This document shows, in pieces, positions 39,701 through 50,506 of a stretch of 64,000 nt of DNA. Both the position numbers and the translations under genes were made by a program. How positions within the stretch are numbered: the stretch's first letter is position 1; every line of letters starts with the position of its first letter. Source of the DNA: Fratercula arctica (Eukaryota; Chordata; Aves; Charadriiformes; Alcidae); the NCBI GenBank assembly GCA_947846985.1, contig CANTUZ010000001.1:124001-188000 (forward strand), in the 5' to 3' direction. The notes beneath the pieces were generated by a model that searched no databases, was not told the origin of the DNA, and was given only the letters and a program-made list of their open reading frames with translations.

Positions 39701-40815
39701 TCTTGGCTGTGAGGGGGGGTGAGCCCCTGGCGCAGGTTGCCCAGAGAAGCTGTGGCTGCCCCATCCCTGGAGGGGTTCAAGGCCAGGTTGGACGGGGCTT
39801 GGAGCAAGCTGGTCTGGTGGGGGGTGTCCCTGCCCAGGGCAGGGGGTGGCACTGGGTGAGCTTTAGAGGTCCCTTCCCACCCAAACCCTTCTCTGATTCC
39901 ACGGTCTCGTCTCTCCCCAGGCTGCTGCAGTGCGGCGTTTCTTCCGCTCGGCCTCGAAGCTGCCTCCCAGTTCCTACTACAACGGCACCGGCCGTGCCTA
40001 CCCCGACCTGTCTGCCCTCTCCGACAACTACTGGGTGGTGACAAACCGCATCCCACTGCCCTGGGTGTCGGGGACGTCGGTGAGGAGGACAGCCCTGTGC
40101 CGGCCCGCAGTGGCCAAGTGGCCGGGTGCTGAGGCATTTGTGTCTCCCGCAGGCGTCCACCCCCGTGGTGGGGGGCATGGTGGCCCTTATCAACGACCGG
40201 CGGCTGCAGCGGGGGCTGCCCCCCCTGGGCTTCCTCAACCCTGCGCTCTACCAGCTGCAGGAGCAGGGGCACAACGCGGCCATCTACGACGTGAGTGGGG
40301 CTGGGGTGCCCTGAGCGGCTGGGTGGGCGCGGATGGGTGGGTGCTGGCAGGGAAGCCTGGTCTCCTGCTGGGGGAGGACCCGGTGCCAGCGTCCTGCTGG
40401 GGGGCGAGGGGGGTGTCAGGGGGGGTCCGCATGGCCTTCCTGCCAGAGGGGTGTGGGGGGGCCCCCGTGGCCTTTCCCCGGGCTGCGTTGGATGGGTCCC
40501 CTTGCTGCAAGGGGGTTTGGGGGGCTGGGGAGGGGGCGGCCCTTGCCGCGGGGGGTGTCTGGGGATTCCCACGCCCTCCCGCGGGTTGGGCTCCCGGGGG
40601 TTCCTGTCCCACCGAGAGCTGCGGGGGGTGTGGGTGAGGGGAGCCCCCCGCCGTGCCGTGTCCTGTCCCCGCAGGTGACGCAGGGCTGCCACCTCTCCTG
40701 CCTGGACGGCACCGTGCAGGGACAGGGCTTCTGCGCCGGCCCCTCCTGGGACCCGGTCACCGGCTGGGGGACGCCCAACTTCCCGGAGCTGCTGCGGGCG
40801 CTGCTGCCGCCATGA
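33786..40815 (+). CDS. TPP1: Tripeptidyl peptidase 1, lysosomal serine protease (sedolisin family)
   Basis: Removes tripeptides from protein N-termini in the lysosome; the human orthologue is the CLN2 gene. Thirteen exons: 33786-33796, 34280-34369, 34439-34578, 34660-34810, 35355-35476, 36218-36417, 36666-36864, 38078-38266, 38448-38520, 38813-38933, 39921-40079, 40153-40290, 40675-40815. Phases match throughout and give 577 residues (human 563). Exon 1 codes only 11 bases, phase 2, and completes a signal peptide starting [21 protein letters not shown] prodomain follows (residues about 25-200), then the mature enzyme beginning near [14 protein letters not shown]. Sedolisin catalytic residues are present: E281 and D285 in [11 protein letters not shown]369 in ASGDDGAG, and S485 in SGTSAS, whose codon is the last of exon 11. 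The C-terminus has the calcium-site region and the [12 protein letters not shown] block. All key residues are intact, so it should be active. Introns contain two CR1 copies. Confidence 0.97.
35649..35800 (+). mobile_element. Short CR1 3' end in a TPP1 intron
   Basis: Contains CCCCATCCCTGGACACATTC, AGGCCAGGTTGGATGGGGCC and GGTTGGACTAGATGACCTTT and ends in CAAACCATTCTGTGAT, the CR1 3' end, in sense orientation. It lies in the intron 35477-36217 and is strongly 5'-truncated. Confidence 0.9.
39125..39900 (+). mobile_element. CR1 LINE, 5'-truncated, directly before TPP1 exon 11
   Basis: Starts near the CAGAGTCCTGCACCTGGGTG block, continues through the ORF2 C-terminal remnant and ends with CACCCAAACCCTTCTCTGAT at about 39900. 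It is very similar to the copy at 57398-57869. It fills most of the intron 38934-39920, and its tail ends about 20 bases before the AG acceptor of exon 11. Confidence 0.92.
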
Positions 40816-40836
40816 CACCGGGCTGGGGGCGGAGCT

Positions 40837-40842
40837 AATAAA
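40837..40842 (+). terminator. TPP1 polyadenylation signal
   Basis: AATAAA 21 bases after the TPP1 stop codon, followed by GTGGTCTCG and TGTCTCCGTCTGTGCC. The 3' UTR is therefore extremely short. Confidence 0.85.
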
Positions 40843-40924
40843 CGGCGTGGTCTCGCCCCTCCTGTCTCCGTCTGTGCCACGGGGTGGGGGCGGTGGGGCG
40901 CGGGCGGTGCGGGGCTGCGCGGGG

Positions 40925-41079
40925 CCAATGGGGCTGCGCGGTGGGCGGGGCGGAGCTGCGCGGGACCAATGGGGCGGGGAGGGGGGCGGGGCGGAGTCGT
41001 CCCGGGCCAATGGGACGGGGAGGCGCGGGGCCAATGGGGTGGCGCGGGGGGCGGGGCGGGGCTGCGCGGGGCCAATGGG
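40925..41079 (+). promoter_or_regulatory. Array of five CCAAT boxes with GC boxes, TAF10 promoter
   Basis: CCAATGGG occurs at 40925, 40966, 41007, 41031 and 41072. Start-to-start distances are 41, 41, 24 and 41 bases. GGGCGGGGCGG-type GC boxes stand between them. The array lies between the TPP1 poly(A) signal and the TAF10 start codon at 41139. NF-Y and Sp1 binding is inferred from the motifs. Confidence 0.75.
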
Positions 41080-41138
41080 ACGGCCCACCGCGCGCAGGCG
41101 CGGGGCAGGCGGCGGCCGGTGTCGCGCGGCGGCGGGCG

Positions 41139-43112
41139 ATGAGCGGCAGCGGCGAGGCCGAGCCCCCTCCGGCGGCCCCCGCCGCCCCCGCGCCGCCCCC
41201 CCCTGCCCCCGCCGGCGACAACAAGCCCAGCCCGGCCGCCGGCGGCAGCGGCGTCCCCGGGGCGCCCCCGGGAGCGGCGGGCGGCGCGGCGCGGGGAGCC
41301 GAGGGCGGCGCGGCAGGCGGGAGGGGGCCCGGTGAGCGCGGGTGGGCCGGACACACACACCGGGGGGTTCCCGCGGGGTGCGCGGCCCGAGCGCGGGCAC
41401 CGAGCCCTGTCCGACCGGGGGTGCGGGCCGCCGTGACGGTGGGATGCGGGGGGGGTCCTGAGGTCCCGGCGCGGGGGGAAGTTGCAGCGGCCCACGGGTC
41501 CGGGGGGAGGACCGGGGTCCCGGGGCGGGGCCGTGGAAATCAGGGTCCCGGGTTGGAGGGCCTGGGACGGCGGCCCACTGATCGCGGAGGGGCAGGCCAT
41601 GGGGACCGGGTCCTGGGGAGGGGGACGGGGCACGGGGACGGCGGCCTGCTGATCCCGGGTGGCATGTCGTGGGGACCGGGGTCCTGGGCTGGGGGGGCCG
41701 TGAGGACCAGGGTCCCGGGGGAGTCCGGGACAGCAACCCACAGATCCCGGGGGAACCTGTGGAAACCGGGGTCCAGGCAAGGGGGCCGGGGTAGTGCCCC
41801 GCTGATCGTCCCGTGCCCGCAGCACCCGTCTCGGCAGCGGTGGCCGCAGCCCCCCCCGAAGGGGCCATGTCCAACGGGGTCTACGTGCCACCCAGCGCGG
41901 CCAACGGGGACGTGAAGCCGGTGGTCTCCACCACGCCGCTGGTGGACTTCCTGATGCAGCTGGAGGATTACACCCCCACGGTAAGGGGGGGGCTGCGCAC
42001 TAGGCAGGGGGACGTGGGCACACGGGGACACCCAGCTCCCCCAATTTCTCTCTGCTGCAGATCCCGGATGCCGTCACGGGGTATTACCTCAACCGGGCGG
42101 GATTCGAGGCCTCTGATCCACGCATGTGAGTGGCAGTGGGGCGGGCACAGCAAGGCCCCGGGGACAGGAGTCCCTCAGTGTCTGAACAGCCCCCCCCCCC
42201 CCCCCGCCTCTTTCCTTGCTGGCAGCATTCGCTTGATCTCACTGGCCGCGCAGAAGTTCATCTCGGACATTGCCAACGACGCGTTGCAGCACTGCAAGAT
42301 GAAGGGAACGGCCTCGGGCAGCTCCCGCAACAAGAGCAAGGTGAGAGGAAGGACAGAGTGGCCGCTGGGACGAGGAGACTGGCCTCTCTGGGGCTGCACC
42401 CAGACAAACTGGCCACCACTGGCCGCAGGGAGCTGGCCACGGGGATGTGGGTTGTAGAAGGTCTTAGACCTGTTGTGCTCCTGAAGGGCCAACGCGTGTG
42501 CTAAGCTCAGGCTCTGCTGATGGGAAAATGAGGTGGAATATGCCTTGGGCAGTGGAATTCCTGGAACAGGCTTTGGTCGCTTCACAGGGACGTGCGAGTG
42601 GCTGCACCTCTGAGGGCCGGGTAGCCCCACGTCCTCCCTCTGGCAGCGGCCAGAGCTCAGGCGTTTAGAGAAGAACCAAACGGGGAGCCAGCGCGCGGCC
42701 GTGGTTTCTGGGAATTCTCCCAGTCACCGTCTGTTTGCAGTTCGGGGCCTCACGAGGGCGACGTAATTTATCTTTACGGCGTTGAGTAATGCTCGGCGCG
42801 TTTCTGCCCGTTGAGCGTCTGAGGGCACAGAGTGAGCAAAGCGCACGGCGCTTGGGAGCTGGATGATGCCCCGAACGCCATCCTGCAGCCGCTTCGGGGA
42901 GTTGCACATGCACCGGGCGCCACGGCTCATAGGGGGAAAGTCCTAAAGCCGCAAGGTTTTGCAGAACGCCCGGGTGCTTAGATTGTCCCCCCTGTGACTG
43001 ACGCTACTCCTTGTCCCCTCAGGATAAGAAGTACACGCTGACCATGGAGGACCTGACACCAGCACTTGCAGAATACGGCATCAACGTGAAAAAGCCCCAT
43101 TACTTCACATAA
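41139..43112 (+). CDS. TAF10: TFIID/SAGA subunit TAF10
   Basis: Histone-fold subunit shared by TFIID and SAGA. It pairs with TAF3, TAF8 or SUPT7L in the nucleus (family knowledge). Exons 41139-41331, 41823-41980, 42061-42125, 42226-42340 and 43023-43112 give 206 residues (human 218). The first exon encodes a low-complexity Ala/Pro/Gly-rich segment starting [14 protein letters not shown]. The second holds [18 protein letters not shown] and [12 protein letters not shown]. The remaining exons form the histone fold ([40 protein letters not shown]) and end with NVKKPHYFT, nearly identical to the human protein. The start is the first ATG of the exon-1 frame within the CpG-rich first exon. Confidence 0.96.
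42190..42205. repeat. Homopolymer C16 tract before TAF10 exon 4
   Basis: Sixteen consecutive C residues, 20 bases upstream of the exon 4 acceptor AG (42224-42225), in the pyrimidine tract. Length is likely to vary or be misassembled. Confidence 0.9.
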
Positions 43113-43161
43113 AGACTGAGGGATTGTTAGTGGGAACTTTTTTTAGGGTCGCTTCTGTGCC

Positions 43162-43167
43162 ATTAAA
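43162..43167 (+). terminator. TAF10 polyadenylation signal (ATTAAA)
   Basis: ATTAAA about 50 bases after the TAF10 stop, followed by a GTAGG(T)n GTGG downstream element. About 500 bases separate it from the convergent ILK signal. Confidence 0.75.
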
Positions 43168-43687
43168 CAGCTGAGTAGGTTTTTTTTTGTGGAAAGGCAT
43201 CTTGTCTCCTGTGCTGATGCCCCGCCTGCGAGTCGAACGGCCCTGCTGGGGCCTCTCTCTTTGCTGCACCCGCAGAAAACCTGTTTGTGCCGGCCTTTGA
43301 GAGGCCGGTGCGGAGAGGGGGCAGTTGTGGGGCCGTAGTTGCACCTTCTGCCGTTCCTGGGAGGGCTCAGCCCTGCCCCAGGAAGCTGAAGGAAAGGGGG
43401 AGCAGTGGGAAAAGGATTGCTCCACCCTTCTCATCTTCCTCCCAAGCATTCCTGCCCTCTTCCGAGCAAGGCGGGGGGCCGTGCGGACACCCGGGCCCTT
43501 CTGTCTGGAAGGGGGCCGCTGTCAGACCCCCCCAGTCCCCCTGCTCCAGTCACCGGAGGAGGGTTGGTGCAGGCACAGACCTGGAGCCAAGGGCTCTGCA
43601 GAGGGTTGGGCAGCCCCCACCTCGGTCTCGGCCCCTTTGTGTGCACGCACGCACCCCTGCACCAGCAGCCGGTTTTCATTACAAACA

Positions 43688-43693
43688 TTTATT
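43688..43693 (-). terminator. ILK polyadenylation signal
   Basis: TTTATT on the plus strand (AATAAA on the minus strand) about 480 bases beyond the ILK stop codon at 44175. It is the only obvious signal between the two convergent genes on this strand. Confidence 0.75.
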
Positions 43694-44174
43694 TCAGCTG
43701 CTGGCGGCTTTTACACGTGGCCTGGATGGAAACGATAAGAGAGTAAAGCGTGAAGCTGGGGTGGTGCTGGGCGTCACCCCGCCGTCCACGGTAGGGGTGA
43801 GCACCAGGACTGGGCACTGCCTGACGTGAGACCGCGAGGTGGGTGAGCTGCTCTGGGCCTGGGGACCGGCAGGGACAGGGGGGTTGCTCCACAGCTCCAT
43901 CGCGGCGGCGCAGGGTCGTGGCCATGCCCCTGCTCAGTCTCTGCCCGAAGCTGCCGGGGAGCGAGGAGGAGCTGCCGTCGCTGTGGTGCTGCAGCGTCTG
44001 GGGGCTGCAGAGTAGCTCCCGGGAAGGCAGCGCCGTCTGTACCGTGTGTCCGTGGCTGGCTCAGAGGGAGGGGACAGTCCCTGCTCCCCCTTGGCTCCGG
44101 GGTGCAAGAAGGCACTTGGGGGTGGCGGGGAGGGAAGCGTGGCAGCGTCGGCTGGCTGGGAGGCGCCTCCCGCT

Positions 44175-47100
44175 CTACTTCTCCTGCATCTTTTCCAGGA
44201 TGGGCACGATCATGTCAAACTTGGGGCGCTTGGCTGGGTCCTCGTTCATGCAGATCTTCATCAGCTTGCAGATGTGTGGGGAGATGCCGGGTGGGATGGT
44301 TGGGCGCAGCCCCTCCAGGGCCACCTGGGAGAGCAAGGCAGGATCAGAGACCTGGACCCGGCCCTGGGTGGGGCAGGGAGCGCCGGTGGGCTCCTGCGGT
44401 GGGACTCAGCCCCCCTCCAGCTGCTCAGGCCCCGCTGTGCCCTGGCGGGGCCGGGCCGGTGCGTTGTGCCCAGGCCCTCCTCACCTTCATGCCTATCTCC
44501 ATGTTGGACAAGTCTGCGAACGGCACCTCGCGGGTCACCAGCTCCCACAGCAGCACCGCGAAGCTCCACATGTCGGCTGAGCGCCTGTTAATCTCCTCTG
44601 GCTTCTTCTGCAAGGCTGTAGGGAACCCACGGCGGGGGGCTGAGTGGGGGCGAGGAAGGGGCCGAGCAGCAGAAAGGACCTGGCTACTGGCCACTCACCT
44701 TCTGGCGCCACCCAGGCCGGCGCGTACATCCTCCCCGGGCACTGGAAGGAGAACTTCACGTCGGCCATGCTGATCCGCGCCGTCATGTCCTCGTCGATCT
44801 GGGAAGGGGAGAGGAGAAGGGTGGTCAGGGAGGAGCCTGTGGGAGGGAGGGCTGGCCCCCGCCGCACCGGGACTCACCATGACGCTGCGGCTGTTGAGGT
44901 GGTGGCGCGGGATGAGGGGCTCCAGCGTGTGCAGGAAGGCCATGCCCCGCGCGATGTCGAAGGCGAATTTCACGGCTTGCATCTGGTCCACCACAAAGTC
45001 TGCAGGGAGGGAGCGGGGGGGGGGTAAGCTGGGGGGTGGCGGTGGTGCCGTGTCACTGGCTGTGCGTGGGGAAGGGGGTGGTGTCGGCACACGGGGTGTG
45101 GGGAAGGCGTGCGGACCAGAGACCGAGCTCACCCCACGCCCACCCTGGTGCCGCAGTAGGGGGGCCCCTGCCACCCCCCGAACACACGGAGAAGCAGCTC
45201 CCAGACGAGGGGGAGACGTGCCTCTGCCCCCCACTCTGTGTCCCCCCGTCGGCACTCACTTGTCCCCTCGTGCAACACGTTGTAGAGGGAGCCGTAGGGC
45301 ATCCAGTGGCTGATGACGATCGGGTGCGGCGCCGGCGGGGACTGGCAGGCGCCCAGCACCGGCAGCACGTTGGGGTGAGAGAAGATCCTGCAAGAGAAAC
45401 CACAGCCCCCAGATCAGCAGGTGCTGCCCGCACCCCCCCATCATCTCCTGCCCTCCATCCCCCACCGGGGTGTCCCTGGCACCGCTCCCACCCAACCCCA
45501 CAGCCCAGCCGGGCTCCTGCCCCTCCAGGGATGACGCTGCCCTGGGGAACACCCCGGCGCTCACCGCAGCTTTGGATACTCCTCGTTGAAGTCTCGGCTC
45601 TTCCGAGTTGTCCAGTCCCGGATTTTCAGCATTTTGATGACAATGTCGTTGCCTTGCCAGCGCCCCTTCCACAGCTGCAGGAGTCAGGTGGGGAGAGTGG
45701 CTGTGAGGGGGGCTCAAGGACCCCCAGCCCCCCCCCCAGCCCCTCCCAGCCCCTCGTGCAGGGCTGTGGGGACCACGGAGCCCGCGGGACTGGCAGGTCC
45801 ATGGCGACTATGACAAAGCATGAGAGCAGACCCCAGCCCTTCAGTTCCAGCAGGTGCCTTCTCTCCACGTGGGGCTGGCCCCACGCTGGGATGTGGAAGC
45901 CCACCATTGCGCCCCAGTTTGGCGCTCAGCGGCCAGCCAGGGGCCGAGGCGAGCAGTGGTCCACGTGGGTGCAGCTGCCCTGTCCCGGGGGGTCAATGGG
46001 CCTATGTACCTCTCCTGACTGGTTCTCATTGAGTTTTTGGCTCAAGCTCAGCTGTTTGAAGTCTATTCCAGCGAGTTTGTTGAGAGTCCCGTTTCCTGTA
46101 AGAGAAGGAGACGCAGCCCGTGGCTGCATGGACCTTCCTCCCAACGCCCACCTGGGAGTGCAGCGGGAGGTGGCACCGGTGGGTGCCCATGAGGAACCCC
46201 CTTCAGCAAGGGGGTTTTGCTCTTCGGACCACAACCCGCTCCCCAGCAGCCCTCCCCACCGCGCGGGAGAGCCGGGACCCCCCTGCACTGGTGTCCCCAT
46301 TAGGGAGGGCTCCGTCCTTACTGGGACGCGTGCGGGTCGTGCCCTTCCAGAAGGTGTCCTTGTAGGGGATCTTGGTGAGGCTCTGGCCCAGCTTCTCGGC
46401 GCGCTCTGCGGAGGGACAGGGGGTTTGGCAGCACACGCAGGGACCCCGCCAAGGCCGAGCGGGGCTGCAGCAGGAGCCGGGCTGTGGGTCCAGATGGGAC
46501 TCTCCTACCTTTCAAGGCCTCTCGCAGCGGTGTCTTGGCTTTGTCAATGGGCGTCTCACCATATTTGTTGGCAACGCTGACCAAGGCCCCGTTGCCCACC
46601 AGGTCCTGAGGGAGGAGAAAGTGAGCATCTGCAGTTTGGTGGCCCCTTCTGTGCCTCTCCCTACTCACCCAGTCTCCTGCCTCGTCCCTCCCCGTGTCCC
46701 CTCAGTCCCCTCCCTGGGCTCCTGCCCGTGTCCAGGTGCTTCCACTCACCTCGGCCACCTGGTCGTGGCCCCAGAAGCAGGCATAGTGCAGAGGCGTGTT
46801 CCCATGCTCGTTCACGGCATTGATGTCTGCTTTGAACTGCATCAGCTGGGGGCAGGAGGACAGTCCCCATTAACTGAGAGCAGGTCCCCTACCCCCAGCA
46901 CCGAGGGCTGCTGTCGGGATGGGGCTCAGCATGGATGCTGGGCACTCCTGGGGATGCTGGAGGTGCCCAGGATGCAGTAATGTCACAGCAAGGAAGCCGC
47001 AGGCGACAGTGGGGAGCGAGTCCCAGGCAGACAGGACGGGGGGCTGCACGGGGTCCGGCTCCATTTGCCGTGGGGCTGGGCAGGGCACGGAGGGGTGGCG

Positions 47101-48537
47101 GGAGGCAGGTACCTTCTGCACGATGTCGCGGTGGCCGTGGCTGGCAGCCAGGTGCAGGGGGGTGTCGTCCCCGCGGTTCATCACGTTGATACGTGCCCCC
47201 CGCATGATGAGCATGTCCACCACGTTGGAGCGGCCCTCACGGCAGGCCCAGTGCAGGGGGCTGAAGCCATGGTCATCCCTGCAGAGGCGGCAAGGACGGC
47301 TTTGCTGAGTGGCGGCTGCCTGCCGCCGCGTCCTCCCCGGCCGGGCAGGGAGAGAAGGGCCGAGCGCAGCTGGGGCGCTGCCAGAATGGCCGTAGGTATG
47401 GCCGCAGGTATGGCCCTGCGCGCCATGGAGGCGACGGGGACAGGCTGAGCATCTCCCCCACTCGCTGCCATCCCCACGAGGGCCCCGGAGGCCCTGGCCA
47501 AATCCCATCTTCTCCAGGGCTGAATCACAGAGACCTGGCAAGAGCCGGATCCGCCCCCCCCGCCCCGGCCCCCTCGGCAGTGCCTGGCCAAGTAAGGGAG
47601 GAGGCAACCAGCCAGGCCTTAAAAGGAGATTAGGGACCGGCAGGCGGGGGCCATCGCATCCCCAGCACGGTAGACCCCCTCTGCCCCCCGGCCGGCCACC
47701 GGCCCCGCAGGCTGGGCTACCCTGGCTACACAGGCACCAAAATGCCCAGCGAGTGCCAGCTGGCCCCCAGTCCCTCCAGCACAAGCCATGGGCCCAGGAC
47801 AGCCCTGTGGGACTGGGACCCCCTGGGGGGACCGAAAGACATGGCCCAAGGCCAAGGGAAGGCCCCGGGTCCTGCAGGGGTTCAGCAGAGGGCCTGCCAT
47901 GGCTGACAGGGGACTGGCGGTGTGGGCAGGTGGCTGGGACGGCCCACGGTGGCGATGGTGGCTCTGAGCCTCGCACCTGGCCCGGATGCTGCTCCGGCAC
48001 CCCAGGCGGCATGGTCCCGTGGGGGCTGCGGGAGCAGGGGACGTGCTGTGGGGAGGAGATGTGGGGCAGGGGACCCTGCGCAGCTCCTGGCCCCGGGGCG
48101 GTCCCTAGCCCTCCCGTTAGAGCCCAGCCATCTGTCCTGGGAGAGGGGACCGGGAAGCGGTCACCCCGCCACTCCAGCCACCCCGGGGCCAGGGAGATCG
48201 TCCCCAGCACCCCTGGGCCGAGACGCCTGGGTGGGTCGGTGGCCGAGGAAGCGGCTGGAGGATGTGCAGCCCTCATGCCTCAGCGATGCGGTAACTTCCT
48301 CCGGCGGGGAGGAGCCGAATCCCACCGCCTCCCCGGGATGGACGCCCAGCAGAGTGGAAACCAGCCCCAGCGCCCTCGGCCCGTGGCGCAGCCGAGCCCG
48401 GGACGGCACCCCGGGGGTCCCAGCATGGCCGGGCCCCCTCCTGCTCACCCCTGGTTGAGGTCATTCTCAGTGTTGTCCAGCCAGAGGCGCACAGCCACCG
48501 CGTTGCCCTCTCGGCACTGCGTGAAGATGTCGTCCAT
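44175..48537 (-). CDS. ILK: Integrin-linked kinase (pseudokinase of the IPP complex)
   Basis: Scaffold of focal adhesions joining integrin beta tails to PINCH and parvin. Coding exons in transcription order (plus coordinates): 48537-48449, 47278-47113, 46845-46750, 46605-46509, 46405-46322, 46095-46010, 45674-45565, 45387-45260, 44999-44878, 44798-44699, 44615-44485, 44324-44175. Phases agree and give 452 residues, the same length as human ILK. The N-terminal ankyrin repeats start [20 protein letters not shown]. The C-terminal kinase-like domain has K220 ([11 protein letters not shown]). It shows the ILK pseudokinase hallmarks: the catalytic-loop Asp is missing ([10 protein letters not shown]) and DFG is replaced by D339-V-K. 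Position 319 is His where I recall Ala in human. ATG context is GCCGCCATGG. The gene converges with TAF10 and diverges from RRP8. Confidence 0.98.
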
Positions 48538-50110
48538 GGCGGCTGGTGCTGTGGGGAGGGACGGGTAAGGACACGGGGCTCCCTGCCCCCCTCTCCCACA
48601 CGCAGCCCCGAGACCTGGACGCGGCCCCCCACAGCCCCCCCTCAGCTGCAGCATCCCCCGGGGGGAGTGAGGACGGGAGCCTAGCGGAAAACTGTGGTCA
48701 GAGCTGGACGGGCAGCAGAGGGGGAAGTTGGCAGCGGACTCCAGCGTCAGAGGCGCCGGCAGCAGCCGCAGGAAGCAGATTTGGCACCCACCGCCTTATC
48801 TGCGGGCCCAGCCAGACCCGGGGCCCGCATCTCCAGGGAGGGAGCAGCGCTGGGGGGGGTCCAGCACCACCCTGCTGGGACCCCCGGGTTCCACAGACCC
48901 CCCCAGCCCCAGCTGAACTCGGCATGGCGTCACACCCAGGAAACCGGGACCCCTGAGGTCCACAACCTCCCCCTCCCCCAGCTCTCATCAAGAGACCCCA
49001 GCCCAGGGTCAGGCCAAGAGCACCCTGGTGCCATTTTTGACCCCTCGACAACAGCAGCCTCTCTGGGCCCCAGGCTGTGCCCCCCCAGGCCCCCCAGCAG
49101 CGCGGGGCCGTGCCCGGCAGGTACAGGGGTACCTGGGGGTCTGCGGCACCATGCTGGGATGTGAGGCTGCCCTGGGCACATCCCACGGTGCTGGTGCGGG
49201 GACAGACGGAGCACGATGTCACCGGTGTACGCAGGGCTTAAACCTGGCACCAGGCCAGCTGCAGCGGGACCCCCGCCCAGGACGGACCCAGGACGGTCCC
49301 TGCACGCACTGCCGGCCCTCGGGACAGCCGCCCCCTGGGACAGCCGGTCCCCCGGGACAGCCAGTCCACCTGCGTCGCGTACTCCAGGCGAGGGTCGCAG
49401 GGGAGCATCTTCAGGGTCTGGCCCCCACAGGGGGCTCACGGCCCTGGCACCTCCCGGCAACGCCAGCCCCGCTCCCGGCTACCCCGACCCGCGTCCTGCG
49501 GGTCCCACCAGCCGCGGGGCTGATGGCGCTGCCCCCCGACGGGGGGACCCCAGCGACCCCCCATCCTCGTCCCCGCCCCGCGGGACTCGCCCCCCGCTGT
49601 CACCGCTGCCCCCGCTCCCCCGGCCGCGGCCCCTGCTCGGCCCGGGGCTGCCCCGCTCCTGTCACCGCTCCGGCTCCCCCCACCGCCCCCTGCCCGGGGC
49701 GGGGGCCCTCGACGCCCCCCGGCGCCCAGTGCCCTGTGGTGGGAGGACTCAGCCCGCCCCGAGCCCCCCCGGTTCCTCCCCGACCCCACCTGCAGGGCCT
49801 CCCCGCCCCGCACCCCCCTCCCCACCAGCCCCGGCCCCTCGCCCGCCCCGGCGCACCCCGAGCGCGGCGGCCACCGGCCCCGGCCCCGGCCCCATTCCGA
49901 TCCCGCCGCACCGGGCCCAGCCCCCTCCCCCAGGCCCCGCTCCCGGCCCGTCCCGCCCCACTGCGGCCCGTCCCGCCCCGCGCCACCCCGCACCCCGTCC
50001 CCGCAGGGCCCAGCCCGGCCCGGCCGCCCTTACCGGCTGCGGCGGCGGCGCAGGGCGGCGGCTCGGCGGGCGCGGGGTAGGGCGCGGGCCCCGCCCCGCT
50101 CCGGACCGGC
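48538..50110 (-). other. ILK 5' UTR: first intron and non-coding exon 1
   Basis: On the minus strand an acceptor CCCACAG ends at 48549, leaving an 11-base leader (48548-48538) before the ATG. A donor CAGCCG|GTAAGG is seen at 50034/50033, so a non-coding first exon probably spans 50034 to about 50110. Between them (48549-50033) lies a GC-rich intron in which I see no other gene. The long frames there are compositional. Confidence 0.65.
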
Positions 50111-50506
50111 AGGCACAGCGCCCCTCTGCCGGCCGCCGCCGCGCCGGGCACGGGGCAGCGCTAACGGGCACCGGACATGGGGCAACGTGGGCGGATCCGG
50201 GCGCGGCGAGGGCGGGGGGCACCGGGGACAGGGGCGGGAGGCACCGGGCGCGGGGCGGGGGGCACCGGGCAGGGGGTACCGGACGCGGGGCGGGGCGAAC
50301 CGGGCGGGGGCGGGGCGTCCGCGGCCCCGCCCGGCGCCGCGAGGCCGCTGGGCCTCCCGGTCGTCGAGGGGGCGCTGTTTCCGCCGGGGCCGCTCTGGTA
50401 CCCCCTGCGCGCGGCTCGCGTGGCGCGGCGCACGTGGGTCCCGGCGGCGGGGCCGTCCCCGATCCAGAGCCGGGCGCCGTCCCCGGCCCGGGCGGGCCCC
50501 GCGGCC
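50035..50506. promoter_or_regulatory. Bidirectional CpG-island promoter of ILK and RRP8
   Basis: Very CpG-rich DNA between the ILK non-coding exon (minus) and the RRP8 start codon (plus). GGGGCGGGGC-type GC boxes occur, and there is no TATA box near the expected starts. Head-to-head arrangement matches the human RRP8-ILK pair. Confidence 0.65.

Noticed and set aside
39583..41874. Minus-strand open frame of 763 codons across TPP1 and TAF10
   Set aside because: It is antisense to two well-supported genes, crosses a CR1 and a CpG island, and is Pro/Arg/Gly-rich low-complexity sequence. Length is explained by GC content.
46870..48276. Minus-strand frame of 468 codons
   Set aside because: It contains genuine ILK exon 2 read through into both flanking introns. 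The spliced ILK model explains the real part.
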